A stretch of 64,000 nucleotides of DNA from CAVQGZ01 sp963714455 (GCA_963714455.1 CAVQON010000017.1:62001-126000), one strand, 5' to 3'. Counted from the first letter of the stretch, positions 26,449 to 35,355 are shown. Numbers and translations: made by a program. The notes: generated by a model from the sequence alone, not told the origin.

Positions 26449-27612
26449 ATGTCTGACCGATCGATGATCCATCTCGACAAGGTGACCAAGGTCTACCCGG
26501 GCACCACCGACCCCGCCGTCGAAGAGCTCACGATGGACATCGAGGAGGGCGAGATCCTTGTCCTCGTCGGCCCGTCCGGATGTGGCAAGTCCACGACGCT
26601 GAGGCTCATCAACCGGATGATCGAGCCGTCCGGTGGGCACATCTACTTCGACGGCGAGGACGTCACCGACGTCGACCCCGACAAGCTACGGCGCCGGATC
26701 GGATACGTCATCCAGCAGATCGGGCTCTTCCCGCACCAGACCATCGGGCAGAACATCGCCACGGTGCCCAAGATGCTCGGCTGGGACAAGAAGCGGACCG
26801 CCGAACGGGTCGAGGAGCTGCTCGACACCGTCGGTCTGCCGGCCGCGGAGTTTCGCGACCGCTACCCCAAAGAGCTCTCCGGCGGTCAGGCGCAGCGCGT
26901 CGGCGTCGCCCGCGCGCTCGGCGCCGACCCGGCCGTCATGCTCATGGACGAGCCGTTCGGCGCGATCGACCCGATCACCCGCGACCGCCTGCAGAACGAG
27001 TTCTTGCGGCTGCAGAGCGAGCTGAAGAAGACGATCGTGTTCGTCACCCACGACATCGACGAGGCGATCAAGATGGGTGACCGCATCGCGATCCTCGGTG
27101 ATCGCAGCGTGATCCGTCAGATCGACACGCCCGAGCGCATCCTGGCCTACCCGGTGGACGACTTCGTCGACGACTTCATCGGGTCGGGCTCAACGCTCAA
27201 GGGGTTGAACTTCGAGCGCGTCTCCGGGCTCGACCTCTCGTCGTACCCGACGATGAAGGTCGGCGAGGCGCCGGAGAACGGGCTGCGCGCCATGGACGAG
27301 GCCAACCGCGAGTGGGTGCTGCTGCTGGACGGCGAGCACAAGCCCACACGCTGGCTGCGCCGCACCGACCTCGAGCGCGGCGACGGCGACCTTGCCAAGC
27401 GGGGTCAGCACATCCGGGCCGAGGTCGAGCCCAACGCGACCTTGCACGACACGCTGGAGGAGATGCTCAACGAGTCGACGGGCATCTGCTGCGTCGTCGA
27501 CAACCGTGGGCACTACCAGGGCGTGGTCGAGATCAGCGACCTCACCGAGGTGATCCGCCGCCTGCGGACGGAGGCCAAGGAGCACTACGACGCTCTGGAG
27601 AGCGTCTCATGA
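26449..27612 (+). CDS. opuCA: Osmoprotectant ABC transporter ATP-binding protein with CBS domains
   Basis: 387 residues. The ABC domain (about 1-240) has Walker A GPSGCGKST, Q-loop VIQQIGLFPH, signature LSGGQAQRVG, Walker B VMLMDEPFGAIDP and H-loop VFVTHDIDEA, as in ProV/OpuCA. The C-terminal part (about 265-380) fits two CBS modules, which in OpuA/OpuC proteins sense ionic strength or c-di-AMP. ATG with AGGAG overlapping the previous stop. Ends with ATGA overlap into the second permease. Confidence 0.93.
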   Translation: MSDRSMIHLDKVTKVYPGTTDPAVEELTMDIEEGEILVLVGPSGCGKSTTLRLINRMIEPSGGHIYFDGEDVTDVDPDKLRRRIGYVIQQIGLFPHQTIGQNIATVPKMLGWDKKRTAERVEELLDTVGLPAAEFRDRYPKELSGGQAQRVGVARALGADPAVMLMDEPFGAIDPITRDRLQNEFLRLQSELKKTIVFVTHDIDEAIKMGDRIAILGDRSVIRQIDTPERILAYPVDDFVDDFIGSGSTLKGLNFERVSGLDLSSYPTMKVGEAPENGLRAMDEANREWVLLLDGEHKPTRWLRRTDLERGDGDLAKRGQHIRAEVEPNATLHDTLEEMLNESTGICCVVDNRGHYQGVVEISDLTEVIRRLRTEAKEHYDALESVS

Positions 27613-28460
27613 GCCAACGGATCATCGCCGACCCTGAGCGACAGCGTTCCGTCGACCGCTCGATGAGCACGGACGACGACGAGACCGATCTCGCGGTCGC
27701 ATCGGCCGAGGCGGCCAAGGAGCGCTCCCGCCCGATGGGGCTGCTGCTGGCCCCGCTGGGCATCCTCGCCATCGTCGCCGCCCTCGTCGTCTACTACAAC
27801 AGCCTCAACCTCGACCCGGACGTCAACATCCAGCAGGCCAGTGCGCTCGACTGGAGCACCAAGCTCTGGCCGCAGACGGTGGAGCACCTCACGATCGCCT
27901 TCTGGTCGACCGTGATCGTCGTGCTGATCGCCATCCCGCTGGGGGTGGTGCTGACGCGCCCGGCCATGCGCCGGTTCGGCCCGGTCATCCTGACGATCGC
28001 CAACTCCGGTCAGGCGCTGCCCGCCTACGGGCTGCTCATCCTGTTCCTGATCCTGCTCGGCCAGGGCACGACGACGGTGATCTGGGCGCTCGTGCTGTTC
28101 GCCCTGCTGCCCGTTCTGCGCAACACCATGGTGGGCCTCGACAACGTCGACCGGTCCACGATCGAGGCCGGTCGCGGCATGGGCATGACCAAGTGGCAGG
28201 CCCTGACCCGCATCGAGCTGCCGCTGGCCGTCCCCGTCATCATCGCGGGCGTGCGCACCGCCATGATCATCAACATCGGCATGGCGACGCTGGCGTTCCT
28301 CGTCGGTGGCGGTGGGCTGGGCATCACGATCAACTCCGGCCTGAAGCTGCAGCAAGACCCGGTTCTCATCGTCGGTGCCGTCATGGTCGCACTGGTGGCG
28401 CTCACCTTCGACTGGCTCGGCGCCGTCGCCGAGCGCTACCTCAAGCCGCGGGGTCTCTAG
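27609..28460 (+). CDS. Osmoprotectant ABC transporter permease 2
   Basis: 283 residues. A charged cytosolic N-terminus (about 1-45) and one extra N-terminal helix precede the core of about six helices with the docking loop EAGRGMGMTKWQALTRIELP, parallel to permease 1. The ATG at 27609 overlaps the ATPase stop (ATGA), so the operon is translationally coupled. It ends 196 bases before the convergent binding-protein gene. Confidence 0.92.
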   Translation: MSQRIIADPERQRSVDRSMSTDDDETDLAVASAEAAKERSRPMGLLLAPLGILAIVAALVVYYNSLNLDPDVNIQQASALDWSTKLWPQTVEHLTIAFWSTVIVVLIAIPLGVVLTRPAMRRFGPVILTIANSGQALPAYGLLILFLILLGQGTTTVIWALVLFALLPVLRNTMVGLDNVDRSTIEAGRGMGMTKWQALTRIELPLAVPVIIAGVRTAMIINIGMATLAFLVGGGGLGITINSGLKLQQDPVLIVGAVMVALVALTFDWLGAVAERYLKPRGL

Positions 28461-28480
28461 CCCGAGGCCCGAGGCCCCCG

Positions 28481-28538
28481 GCGATCTTGGCGGTACGGCC
28501 GCATGCGCGCACGGTTGTGGCCGCTGCGCCAAGATCGC
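28481..28538. repeat. Perfect 12-bp inverted repeat after the opuC operon
   Basis: GCGATCTTGGCG (28481-28492) and CGCCAAGATCGC (28527-28538) are exact inverse copies around a 34-base loop that contains an inner CGGCC/GGCCG pair. The motif looks like an extragenic repetitive palindrome rather than a protein operator. Confidence 0.55.
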
Positions 28539-28587
28539 GGCGGGAGAAGCGGGCGCTGCGAGGCAAGTGCGGGTCAGGCGGACGTGA

Positions 28588-28625
28588 CAGCGCCCCCGCC
28601 CGGAACGACCGCGGCGGGGGCGCTG
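28588..28625. terminator. Bidirectional terminator between opuC operon and binding-protein gene
   Basis: A 13-bp perfect stem, CAGCGCCCCCGCC (28588-28600) with GGCGGGGGCGCTG (28613-28625), and a 12-base loop, located between two convergent transcription units. It works in both directions; no U-tract is present. Confidence 0.7.
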
Positions 28626-28656
28626 GCTGTGCCGGTGGTGCCGGCGAAGCGTGCTG

Positions 28657-29628
28657 CTACAGCAGACCGTTCTCGGCCAGGAACTCCCCGGCCACGTCCT
28701 CGGCGTCTTCGCCGTCGACGTCGACGGTCGCGTTGAGCTCGGCCATCTTCTCCTGGGTCAGCGGCTCGAGGATCGCTTCGGCGATCTCGGTGTAGGTGTC
28801 GGCGTGCTCCTGGAAGACCTCGTCACGGAAGGTGAACGAGACGTTGTAGAGGATCGACACGCCCGGGTCTTCCACCAGCTCGATGTCGAGGGCGGCGATA
28901 CGCCCGTCGGTGGTGAAGACCTCACCGAACTGGCAGGCCCCGTTTGCGGTCTCGGTGTAGATGAGACCTGTGTCGAGGATCTGGATCTGGTTCTGCGGGA
29001 TGGTCACACCCGTGGCGTCCTCGAACAGGATGAGGCCGTCGGGACGGTCGGGGAACTCCGACTCCATGCACACGATGGCGTCCGGGTTGGCCGCGACGTA
29101 GTCGAACATGCCCTGCACGTCGAACGGGCCGCCGTTCTCCTCCACCAGCGTGCCGTTGGCTGCGAAGCCGTAGGTGTTGTTGAACGACGAGCTGCCGACC
29201 CACTGGATCTGGTTGTCGGCCAGGTCTTGCTCGGCGGTCACATCGAACAGCTCGACGGGGTTCGAGCTCGGGTCCTGGTTGCCGAGATGGACGGTCCAGC
29301 CCGTGCCGTTGTACTCGGGGTAGACGTCGATGTCGCCGGACAGCAGCGACTCGCGGTTCACGGACGTGCCACCGAGGTTGATCTGGTTGGTGACGTCGGC
29401 GCCCTGCGCGGCAAGGGCCTGGGCGAGCATCTCGCCGAGCAGGATGTTCTCGGTGAAGTCCTTCGAACCGACGGTGATGCTCACGCCGTCGAGGGCGCTG
29501 GCGTCCACCTGCGAGTCGGTGGTCGTGTCAGTGGTGGTGTCGTCGTCGCTGCCGCAGGCGGCGAGCACCAGACCGGCGGTTGCGAGAAGAGCGAGGGGGG
29601 CGAAGCCCCGGGAACGTGCGAGAGTCAC
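28657..29628 (-). CDS. opuCC: Osmoprotectant-binding lipoprotein, convergent to its transporter
   Basis: 323 residues. A signal peptide ends in the lipobox VLAACGSDD, so the protein is anchored outside the membrane. The mature part begins with a low-complexity Asp/Thr linker and then VSITVGSKDFTENILLGEM, the hallmark of OpuC/ProX-type betaine-binding proteins, with YPEYNGTGW next. The GTG at 29628 is chosen from AGGAG 7 bases upstream; an ATG at 29652 is possible. Unlike the usual operon order, it is on the opposite strand from its permeases. A TATGGT -10 box lies at 29780-29775. Confidence 0.92.
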   Translation of the reverse strand: MTLARSRGFAPLALLATAGLVLAACGSDDDTTTDTTTDSQVDASALDGVSITVGSKDFTENILLGEMLAQALAAQGADVTNQINLGGTSVNRESLLSGDIDVYPEYNGTGWTVHLGNQDPSSNPVELFDVTAEQDLADNQIQWVGSSSFNNTYGFAANGTLVEENGGPFDVQGMFDYVAANPDAIVCMESEFPDRPDGLILFEDATGVTIPQNQIQILDTGLIYTETANGACQFGEVFTTDGRIAALDIELVEDPGVSILYNVSFTFRDEVFQEHADTYTEIAEAILEPLTQEKMAELNATVDVDGEDAEDVAGEFLAENGLL

Positions 29629-29833
29629 AACTGGCTCCTGGATCGGGTACATGGACGTCCGTGCCGGCACTGACGCCGGCGTCCAAACCGACTCACAGCA
29701 GACCGCAATGGCGCCACACCATGGGGCACCGGGCAAGGTCCGCCGAGTGAAAGCCCTCGGCACGGTCGTCGTCGACCATAACAACCTCGGCCACGGATCG
29801 CTCCTGGGTACATCCCGCGTGCCGGACTGCAAC

Positions 29834-30076
29834 CTAACTGTGACCTGGCGGCCGACGTCGACCGGAGGTGACGGCCGCCTGGAGGGCGGCGTCGACGGCG
29901 GGGTCGCGGGTACCGTCGGCGTCCACCGGCGTCCAGGGTTGCGATGCCACCCACTGCGAACCGCACGACTGGCAGGAAAACAGCCTCTCAGCTGCGACGA
30001 CGCGCTGCGTGGGTCGCCACCGGCACTCCTGTCGGCAGGGGTGGACGGCCAGTGCGGGCGAGCTCTTGTCAGGCAT
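29834..30076 (-). CDS. 80-residue Cys-rich small protein, probable zinc ribbon
   Basis: Small protein whose start overlaps the stop of the upstream gene by eight bases. Four Cys are arranged as C14-x3-C18 and C35-x2-C38 (FSCQSCGSQW), a likely zinc site, followed by PWTPVDADG, which looks like a conserved block. The C-terminus is Ala/Arg-rich. It has no recognisable function. Because of the overlap it is probably produced together with the peptidase S51-like/CysS-tail fusion. The codon pattern is like that of its neighbours. Confidence 0.65.
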   Translation of the reverse strand: MPDKSSPALAVHPCRQECRWRPTQRVVAAERLFSCQSCGSQWVASQPWTPVDADGTRDPAVDAALQAAVTSGRRRPPGHS

Positions 30077-31355
30077 CGCGCAGGTGCCACTCGCTGCCGT
30101 CGACGGTGTCGCGCACCTCGACCCCCCGGTCGGCCAGCCCGTCGCGCACCGCGTCGGCGGCCGGCCAGTCACGGGCGTCGCGGGCCGCCTCCCGGCGCGC
30201 GAGCAACAGCTCGACGAAGGGCCCGACGACAGTGCGCGGGTCGGTGACACCGGCACGGGCCAGGTCGCCGAGGCGCACCACCAATGCCCGCAGGGTGCGT
30301 CGCGCGTGCGTGGCGTCGTCGCTCTGCGTGGTGTCGGCCGACCAGTCGTGGATGGCCTGCTCCAGTCCGAGCACCGCGGCCACGGCTGCCTCGGCGTCGC
30401 GCGCGTCGACTGCGACGGCGAAGGCCGCCTCGGCGGCGTCGCTCGCGTCGCGCAGAGTGGCCGGGGACAGCACGCCGTCGGGGTCCGCGTCGTCGCCGGC
30501 ACCGCCACCGTCCACCCGCCCGGCACCGATCCTCTCGGCCGCGACCCGTGACTCGACCGCCCTCGCGTCACGTCCCGCCAACCTCTCCCGCAGAGCGGCG
30601 ATCGAGATCTCGGCCCCGGCCGGCCAGACCGTCTCGACGCCTCGGTACCGCGCGGTCACGGTGCCGCGCCCGTCGACGACGGCTGTGCCCGCGTCCGGGT
30701 CGATCAGCAGCGCCGTGTGCTCGTCGACCCCGAGGATGCCCACCCCGTCGGGCAAGGCGGCGTCGAGCCGCGCGAGGCGGTCGGCACCCAGGTAGCAGAA
30801 CCGTGTGTCGTGGTTGCCGCCCTCGTTGTTGTCCCAGTGCGGGACGACGGCCGCGCGGATGCCCGTCACCCGTTCGAGCACACCGAGCCCGGGACGCCAG
30901 GCCGGCTCCTCGCCCACCTTGTACACCTCGTAGACGGGGACGGTGTGCGACCCGAGCGTCAGCGCGGCAGCACTGGCGAAGACGCTGGCGCCGCCGCGCG
31001 CCACGACTCCGGCGACCTCGGCGTCCAGTCCACTGCCGGCCCAGACTCGCAGGGCGTAGGTCGGCGAGCCGGGCCCGGCGAAGGCCCAGCGGGCCTCGCG
31101 CATCCCGGCCACGGCGCGATCGGCTGCCGTGGCGTCGCCGGGCACCCGCCACTGCAGGGGGCGCACCGCCCTGTTCGCCACGTCGGCGAAGTAGGCAACC
31201 GCCCGGTCACTGAGGTCGTCGGCATTGCCCTGAAACCCGTAGGGAGTGTCAAGGAGCAGGGACGGGCCGTCCCCGACGGACTCGAACACCCGCCGGTGCA
31301 CCTTGACCATCGTTGGGGCGGTCTCGCCTGATCCCATGATGACGAGCAGGCTCAC
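30069..31355 (-). CDS. Peptidase S51-like (type 1 glutamine amidotransferase fold) fused to CysS C-terminal-like domain
   Basis: 428 residues. The N-terminal half (about 1-230) resembles peptidase E/cyanophycinase: LLVIMGSGETAPTM at the start, a glycine-rich FAGPGSPTYAL loop, a Ser in the position of the nucleophile (VFASAAALTLG), and GVDEHTALLID. The C-terminal 80 residues (RDWPAADAVRDGLADRGVEV, then DTVDGSEWHL) match the tail of cysteinyl-tRNA synthetase, but the catalytic synthetase core is absent, so it cannot charge tRNA. The GTG at 31355 has AGGAG 7 bases upstream and overlaps the hydrolase stop by four bases. Function unknown. Confidence 0.75.
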   Translation of the reverse strand: MSLLVIMGSGETAPTMVKVHRRVFESVGDGPSLLLDTPYGFQGNADDLSDRAVAYFADVANRAVRPLQWRVPGDATAADRAVAGMREARWAFAGPGSPTYALRVWAGSGLDAEVAGVVARGGASVFASAAALTLGSHTVPVYEVYKVGEEPAWRPGLGVLERVTGIRAAVVPHWDNNEGGNHDTRFCYLGADRLARLDAALPDGVGILGVDEHTALLIDPDAGTAVVDGRGTVTARYRGVETVWPAGAEISIAALRERLAGRDARAVESRVAAERIGAGRVDGGGAGDDADPDGVLSPATLRDASDAAEAAFAVAVDARDAEAAVAAVLGLEQAIHDWSADTTQSDDATHARRTLRALVVRLGDLARAGVTDPRTVVGPFVELLLARREAARDARDWPAADAVRDGLADRGVEVRDTVDGSEWHLRDA

Positions 31356-32194
31356 AGCAGGCTCCTGATGTCGGCGGCGACCTCGTCGGGTCGCTGCAGG
31401 TGAAGGTCGTGGTGCGCGCCCGGGTACGGACGCACCGTGGCTCGGGGGATGGACTGCGCGGCACCGGCGACCTCGTCGGGCAGCGTGTCGCCGCTCGTCG
31501 CGGGCATGAGCACTGTCGGGGCGCTCACCGACGGGTACCACCGCGTCGGGTCGTCCTCCCACATCGAGCGCAGGATCCTCAGGTGGCGCGCGACGGTGAG
31601 ACGCCGCCGGATCGTCCCGTCCGGCAGCTCGCGGACGACGGACGTGGCGGCCTCGACCGCCCCGGGCGGAAAGTCGGCCAGCGAGCCGGCCACCATCGAG
31701 CGAAAGGCTGCGGCGTCCATGCCGTCGATGGCAGGTGGGGTGAGCACGGCGAGAGCCGACTCCCACGAGTCGAACCGGCGCGCGAGGTCGATCCATCCAC
31801 CGTCGACGAGGGCCAGCCCGGCCACCAGGTCAGGTCGCCGCGCAGCGACCTGGAGAACGACGTTGCCGCCCCATGACTGGCCGGCCAGCAGGACCGGTGT
31901 CCCGCCCATCGAGTCGAGCACCGCCACCACGTCGTCAGCCGCGGTGCCGGTGTCATAGCCGTCGTCCGGAGCGTCCGACTCGCCGTGCCCGCGCAGGTCG
32001 ACCGCCACCGTCCGGTGGCCCAGCGCCGCCAGCCGTGCGCCCACCCTGTCCCACAGCCGCGACGTCGAGGCGAGCCCGTGCACGAGGACGGCCGTAGGAG
32101 ACGACGAGGTCGCGCCCCACTCGCGCGCCGCGAGCTCGACGCCGGGCGCCACGGCAATGCGCCGCTGATCGACGACCGTTCGCAGCTCAGGCAC
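31352..32194 (-). CDS. Alpha/beta hydrolase
   Basis: 280 residues. Oxyanion region VLVHGLASTSRLWD, nucleophile elbow GQSWGG, acid region near VLMPATSGDTLPD and catalytic His in GAHHDLHL, a complete alpha/beta-hydrolase triad. Substrate unknown (ester, epoxide or lactone hydrolases share this shape). The GTG at 32194 is chosen because it follows a TAGGCT box by 8 bases; a TTG at 32203 lies inside that box and is unlikely. First gene of a three-gene overlapping operon. Confidence 0.85.
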   Translation of the reverse strand: MPELRTVVDQRRIAVAPGVELAAREWGATSSSPTAVLVHGLASTSRLWDRVGARLAALGHRTVAVDLRGHGESDAPDDGYDTGTAADDVVAVLDSMGGTPVLLAGQSWGGNVVLQVAARRPDLVAGLALVDGGWIDLARRFDSWESALAVLTPPAIDGMDAAAFRSMVAGSLADFPPGAVEAATSVVRELPDGTIRRRLTVARHLRILRSMWEDDPTRWYPSVSAPTVLMPATSGDTLPDEVAGAAQSIPRATVRPYPGAHHDLHLQRPDEVAADIRSLL

Positions 32195-32202
32195 GACGGG
32201 CA

Positions 32203-32208
32203 AGCCTA
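32203..32208 (-). promoter_or_regulatory. -10 box for the hydrolase operon (near-leaderless)
   Basis: TAGGCT on the minus strand, 8 bases before the GTG at 32194, separating this operon from galE upstream. No Shine-Dalgarno site is present. Confidence 0.45.
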
Positions 32209-32265
32209 CGAGCTCATGCCTGCCGTCGCCTTCTCAGACGACGTCTGCGGGCGCGACGCCTGGGA

Positions 32266-33213
32266 TCAGGTGGACGAGATGAAAGCCCACGCGTCGGCGA
32301 CGATCCGCTCCAGCCCGTGCTCGACCGTCCACCCGAGCCGCTCGGCGGCGCGCGCGTTCGACGCCACGAGCTCCGGCGGGTCTCCGGCGCGACGGGGCTG
32401 CTCGACCGCGGGGATCTCGTGCCCGGTGACCGTCCGGCACGCCTGCACCACCTCGCGCACCGTGTAGCCGGTACCCGTGCCGAGGTTGCAGATGAGGTGC
32501 TCGCCGGGCACGGCCTTCTCCAGGGCCAGCAGGTGCGCCCGGCCCAGGTCTTCCACGTGCAGGTAGTCGCGCACGGCGGTGCCGTCGCGGGTGGGGTAGT
32601 CGGTGCCGAAGATGGCGACCTGCTCGCGGTCCCCGGTGGCGACGGCGAGCACGTTGGGGATCAGATGCGTCTCCGGGACGTGGCGCTCGCCGCGGTCGGC
32701 GAAGGCCCCGCCGACGTTGAAGTAGCGCAGCGACACCGCGGCCAGCCCGTGCGCCGCGGCCTCCCCGGAGAGCATGTTGTCGACGGCCAGCTTGGTCTGC
32801 CCGTACGGGTTGATGGGGACGGCTGGGGTGTCTTCGGTGATCGGGCTCACGCCAGGCTCGCCGTAGGTCGCCGCCGTGGACGAGAACACGATGCGCCTCA
32901 CGCCGGTGCGGCGCATGGCGTCGAGCAGCGCCAGGCTGCCCACGACGTTGTTGCGCCAGTAGATCTCCGGGGCCGCGACCGACTCGCCGACGAGCGACTT
33001 GGCCGCGAAGTGCACGACCGCCTCGATTCCGTCGGCCAGCACGTCCTGGGCCTCGTCGATGCGGGCCTGCACGTAGGTGGCGCCCTCGGGGACGGCGTCG
33101 CGATGCCCGGTGTCGAGGTTGTCGAGCACCACCACCTCGTGCCCGGCGCTGAGCAGCTGGGTTGCGACGACCGACCCGATGTACCCGGCTCCACCGGTCA
33201 CGAGAAGCTTCAT
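32266..33213 (-). CDS. galE: UDP-glucose 4-epimerase
   Basis: Interconverts UDP-galactose and UDP-glucose (Leloir pathway). 315 residues, short-chain dehydrogenase fold: NAD motif TGGAGYIGS at residue 6, catalytic Ser in VFSSTAATYG, Tyr-x3-Lys in NPYGQTKLAVD and VRDYLHVEDL. ATG with AAAGGGA 8 bases upstream. It lies 23 bases downstream of galT on the same strand, as part of deoR-galT-galE. No galK is seen next to it. Confidence 0.95.
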   Translation of the reverse strand: MKLLVTGGAGYIGSVVATQLLSAGHEVVVLDNLDTGHRDAVPEGATYVQARIDEAQDVLADGIEAVVHFAAKSLVGESVAAPEIYWRNNVVGSLALLDAMRRTGVRRIVFSSTAATYGEPGVSPITEDTPAVPINPYGQTKLAVDNMLSGEAAAHGLAAVSLRYFNVGGAFADRGERHVPETHLIPNVLAVATGDREQVAIFGTDYPTRDGTAVRDYLHVEDLGRAHLLALEKAVPGEHLICNLGTGTGYTVREVVQACRTVTGHEIPAVEQPRRAGDPPELVASNARAAERLGWTVEHGLERIVADAWAFISST

Positions 33214-33236
33214 GGACGTCCCTTTCGTCGACTGCC

Positions 33237-34343
33237 TCACCCAAGCCTGGCCAGCGGTTCGCTGCCCACTGTGGACCGTAGTCGAGCGGCCATGTCCTCT
33301 GGAACGATGTCGTTGATGAAGGCGCCCATCGCCGACTCCGAGCCGGCCAGGTACTTGAGCTTGTCCGGCGCGCGGCGCACCGACATGACCCGCAGGTGCA
33401 GCCAGGCCAGGTCGCGATCGGCACGGGTCGGGGCCTGGTACCACGCGGCGATGTAGGGCAGGGGGACCCCGAACAGGTCGTCGAGGCCCCGCAGCAGCCG
33501 CAGGTAGGCCGCGGCGAGGTCGTCGCGCTCGCCGTCGTCCAGCTCGGTGAGGTCGGCGACCTGTCGGCGCGGGTAGACGTGCACCTCGACCGGCCATCGG
33601 GCGGCGACCGGTACGAAGGCGACCCAGTGCTCGGACTGCAGCACGACTCGCACGTCGGCCTTGAGCTCGGATGCGAGCAGGTCGCCGAACAGGTTGCTGC
33701 CGGTTCGGTCGCGGTACCTGCGTGCCACGTCGAGCATCGTCCGCAGAGTCGGCGGGACGAAGGGGTAGGCGTAGATCTGGCCGTGCGGGTGGGAGAGGGT
33801 CACGCCGATCTCGGCCCCACGGTTCTCGAAGCAGACGACCGCTGCCACCTCGGGCAGCGCGGTCAGTGCGGACGTCCGGTGCGCCCACGCGTCGACGACC
33901 ACTCGGGCCTGGTCGACGTCGAGGTCGGCGAACGAGGCGTCGTGGCGCGGCGAGAAGCACACCACCTCGCAGCGCCCGACAGCCGGACGGCGCTGGTCAA
34001 GGGGGTCGTCCGACGGGGGCTCCCATCCCTGGGCGGACTGGACGGCGAAGCTGGGAAAGCGGTTCTCGAACACGACCACGTCGTAGTCGGGTTCGGGGAT
34101 CTCGGTGAGCCGGTCGGCCGTGGACGGGCACAGCGGGCAGAGCTGTGTCGGCGGCTGGTGGGTACGCGACTGGCGGTGGGCCGTCACCGCCACCCACTCG
34201 TCGGCGAGGGCGTCGTAGCGGATCTCGGCCGAGATGCGCACGGGGGGCAGGTCGCGGGAGTCGACGACGGGTCGCGCGACGTCAGAGCGGTCGAAGAAGA
34301 CGATCTCGCGCCCGTCGGCGAGATGGCCGACCGTGACGTTCAC
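33237..34343 (-). CDS. galT: Galactose-1-phosphate uridylyltransferase
   Basis: Swaps UMP between UDP-glucose and galactose-1-phosphate. 368 residues. The nucleotidyl-His motif is TLSHPHGQIYAYPFVP (HPH); CPLCPS near residue 55 is a zinc site; the second HIT-like domain contains WVAFVPVAARWPVEVHVYP. The GTG at 34343 overlaps the repressor stop (GTGA), so the two are translationally coupled. An unusual but known arrangement: the regulator is the first gene of the operon. Confidence 0.94.
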   Translation of the reverse strand: MNVTVGHLADGREIVFFDRSDVARPVVDSRDLPPVRISAEIRYDALADEWVAVTAHRQSRTHQPPTQLCPLCPSTADRLTEIPEPDYDVVVFENRFPSFAVQSAQGWEPPSDDPLDQRRPAVGRCEVVCFSPRHDASFADLDVDQARVVVDAWAHRTSALTALPEVAAVVCFENRGAEIGVTLSHPHGQIYAYPFVPPTLRTMLDVARRYRDRTGSNLFGDLLASELKADVRVVLQSEHWVAFVPVAARWPVEVHVYPRRQVADLTELDDGERDDLAAAYLRLLRGLDDLFGVPLPYIAAWYQAPTRADRDLAWLHLRVMSVRRAPDKLKYLAGSESAMGAFINDIVPEDMAARLRSTVGSEPLARLG

Positions 34344-35125
34344 GTCGGCTCGCCAGGGTCGACCAGGTGCAGGTCGCCCACGATCTCTCGCAGCCGGTTC
34401 TGGTCGGCGAGGTCGAGCCCGGTGTCGCTGATGACGAAGTCGGCGGCGTCGAGCGGGGCGATGGTCGACAGCCCGACCTGACCCCACTTGGTGTGGTCGG
34501 CCAGCACGACCAGACGGTGCGCGGCCTCGACGAACGCCCGGTTGACGTCGGCCTCCAGCAGGTTGGGCGTGGAGAACCCAGCCCGTTCGGTCATGCCGTG
34601 CACGCCGAGGAAGAGCAGGTCGAGGTGCAGCTGGCGCAGGGCGGCGACGGCGACCGGTCCCACCAGGGCGTCCGACGGTGTACGCACGCCGCCGGTGAGG
34701 ATGACGGTGCGTCCGGACGGCGTGACGCCTTGGAAGACCTGCGCCACCTGCATGCTGTTGGTCACCACGGTGAGCTGAGGGACCTCGGTGAGGCGCTGGG
34801 CCAGCGCCCACGTCGTGGTGCCGGCAGACAGGCCGATGGCCATGCCGGGCTCGACCAGACGGGCCGCAGCCCGCGCGATGGCGGCCTTCTCGTCCTGCTG
34901 CCGCACCCACTTCGCCTCGAACCCGGGCTCGTGCGTGCTGAGCGGGGCCGGCGCGGTCGCACCGCCGTGCACCTTGTCGAGCAGTCCCTGGCTCGCCAGC
35001 ACGTCCAGGTCTCGGCGGATCGTCATGTCGGAGACCCCGAGGATGTCCGACAGCACCGCGACGCGCACGGCGCCCCGTCGCTTGACCTCGTCCAGGATGC
35101 GGGCCTGACGTTCCGAGGCGAGCAC
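34340..35125 (-). CDS. DeoR-family transcriptional repressor of the galactoside locus
   Basis: 261 residues. N-terminal helix-turn-helix: RQARILDEVKRRGAVRVAVL, then GVSDMTIRRDLDVLASQGLL; C-terminal DeoR sensor domain with GLSAGTTTWALAQRL and TGGVRTP, which binds a phosphorylated sugar in this family. GTG start with GAGGGGG upstream. It lies first in an operon with galT and galE and faces the sugar importer operon across a 301-base gap with candidate operators, so it probably responds to a galactose metabolite. Effector is inference. Confidence 0.9.
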   Translation of the reverse strand: MLASERQARILDEVKRRGAVRVAVLSDILGVSDMTIRRDLDVLASQGLLDKVHGGATAPAPLSTHEPGFEAKWVRQQDEKAAIARAAARLVEPGMAIGLSAGTTTWALAQRLTEVPQLTVVTNSMQVAQVFQGVTPSGRTVILTGGVRTPSDALVGPVAVAALRQLHLDLLFLGVHGMTERAGFSTPNLLEADVNRAFVEAAHRLVVLADHTKWGQVGLSTIAPLDAADFVISDTGLDLADQNRLREIVGDLHLVDPGEPT

Positions 35126-35355
35126 GCGACACCCCCTCAGCGAGTCGACGGACGTCTTAGTCTCTCACCGACGATTCAGATGTCAACAGGATATGAACAA
35201 GAACTGACACATACGGGGCCATCAGTTGGGGATTTGTGGGGGGTTCGGAGGCCGTCCCCGGGTTGTTCGTTGCCATCTTGTTGCATGCTTGTGACGTCAG
35301 TTGGTCCCATGACTCTTGACAGGGCCGCTGGAAGTTACGAAAGTGAGCACATCGC

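Noticed and set aside
31205..33260. A galK gene expected beside galE and galT
   Set aside because: All coding space next to galE and galT is taken by the alpha/beta hydrolase and the repressor; no GHMP-kinase motif is seen.
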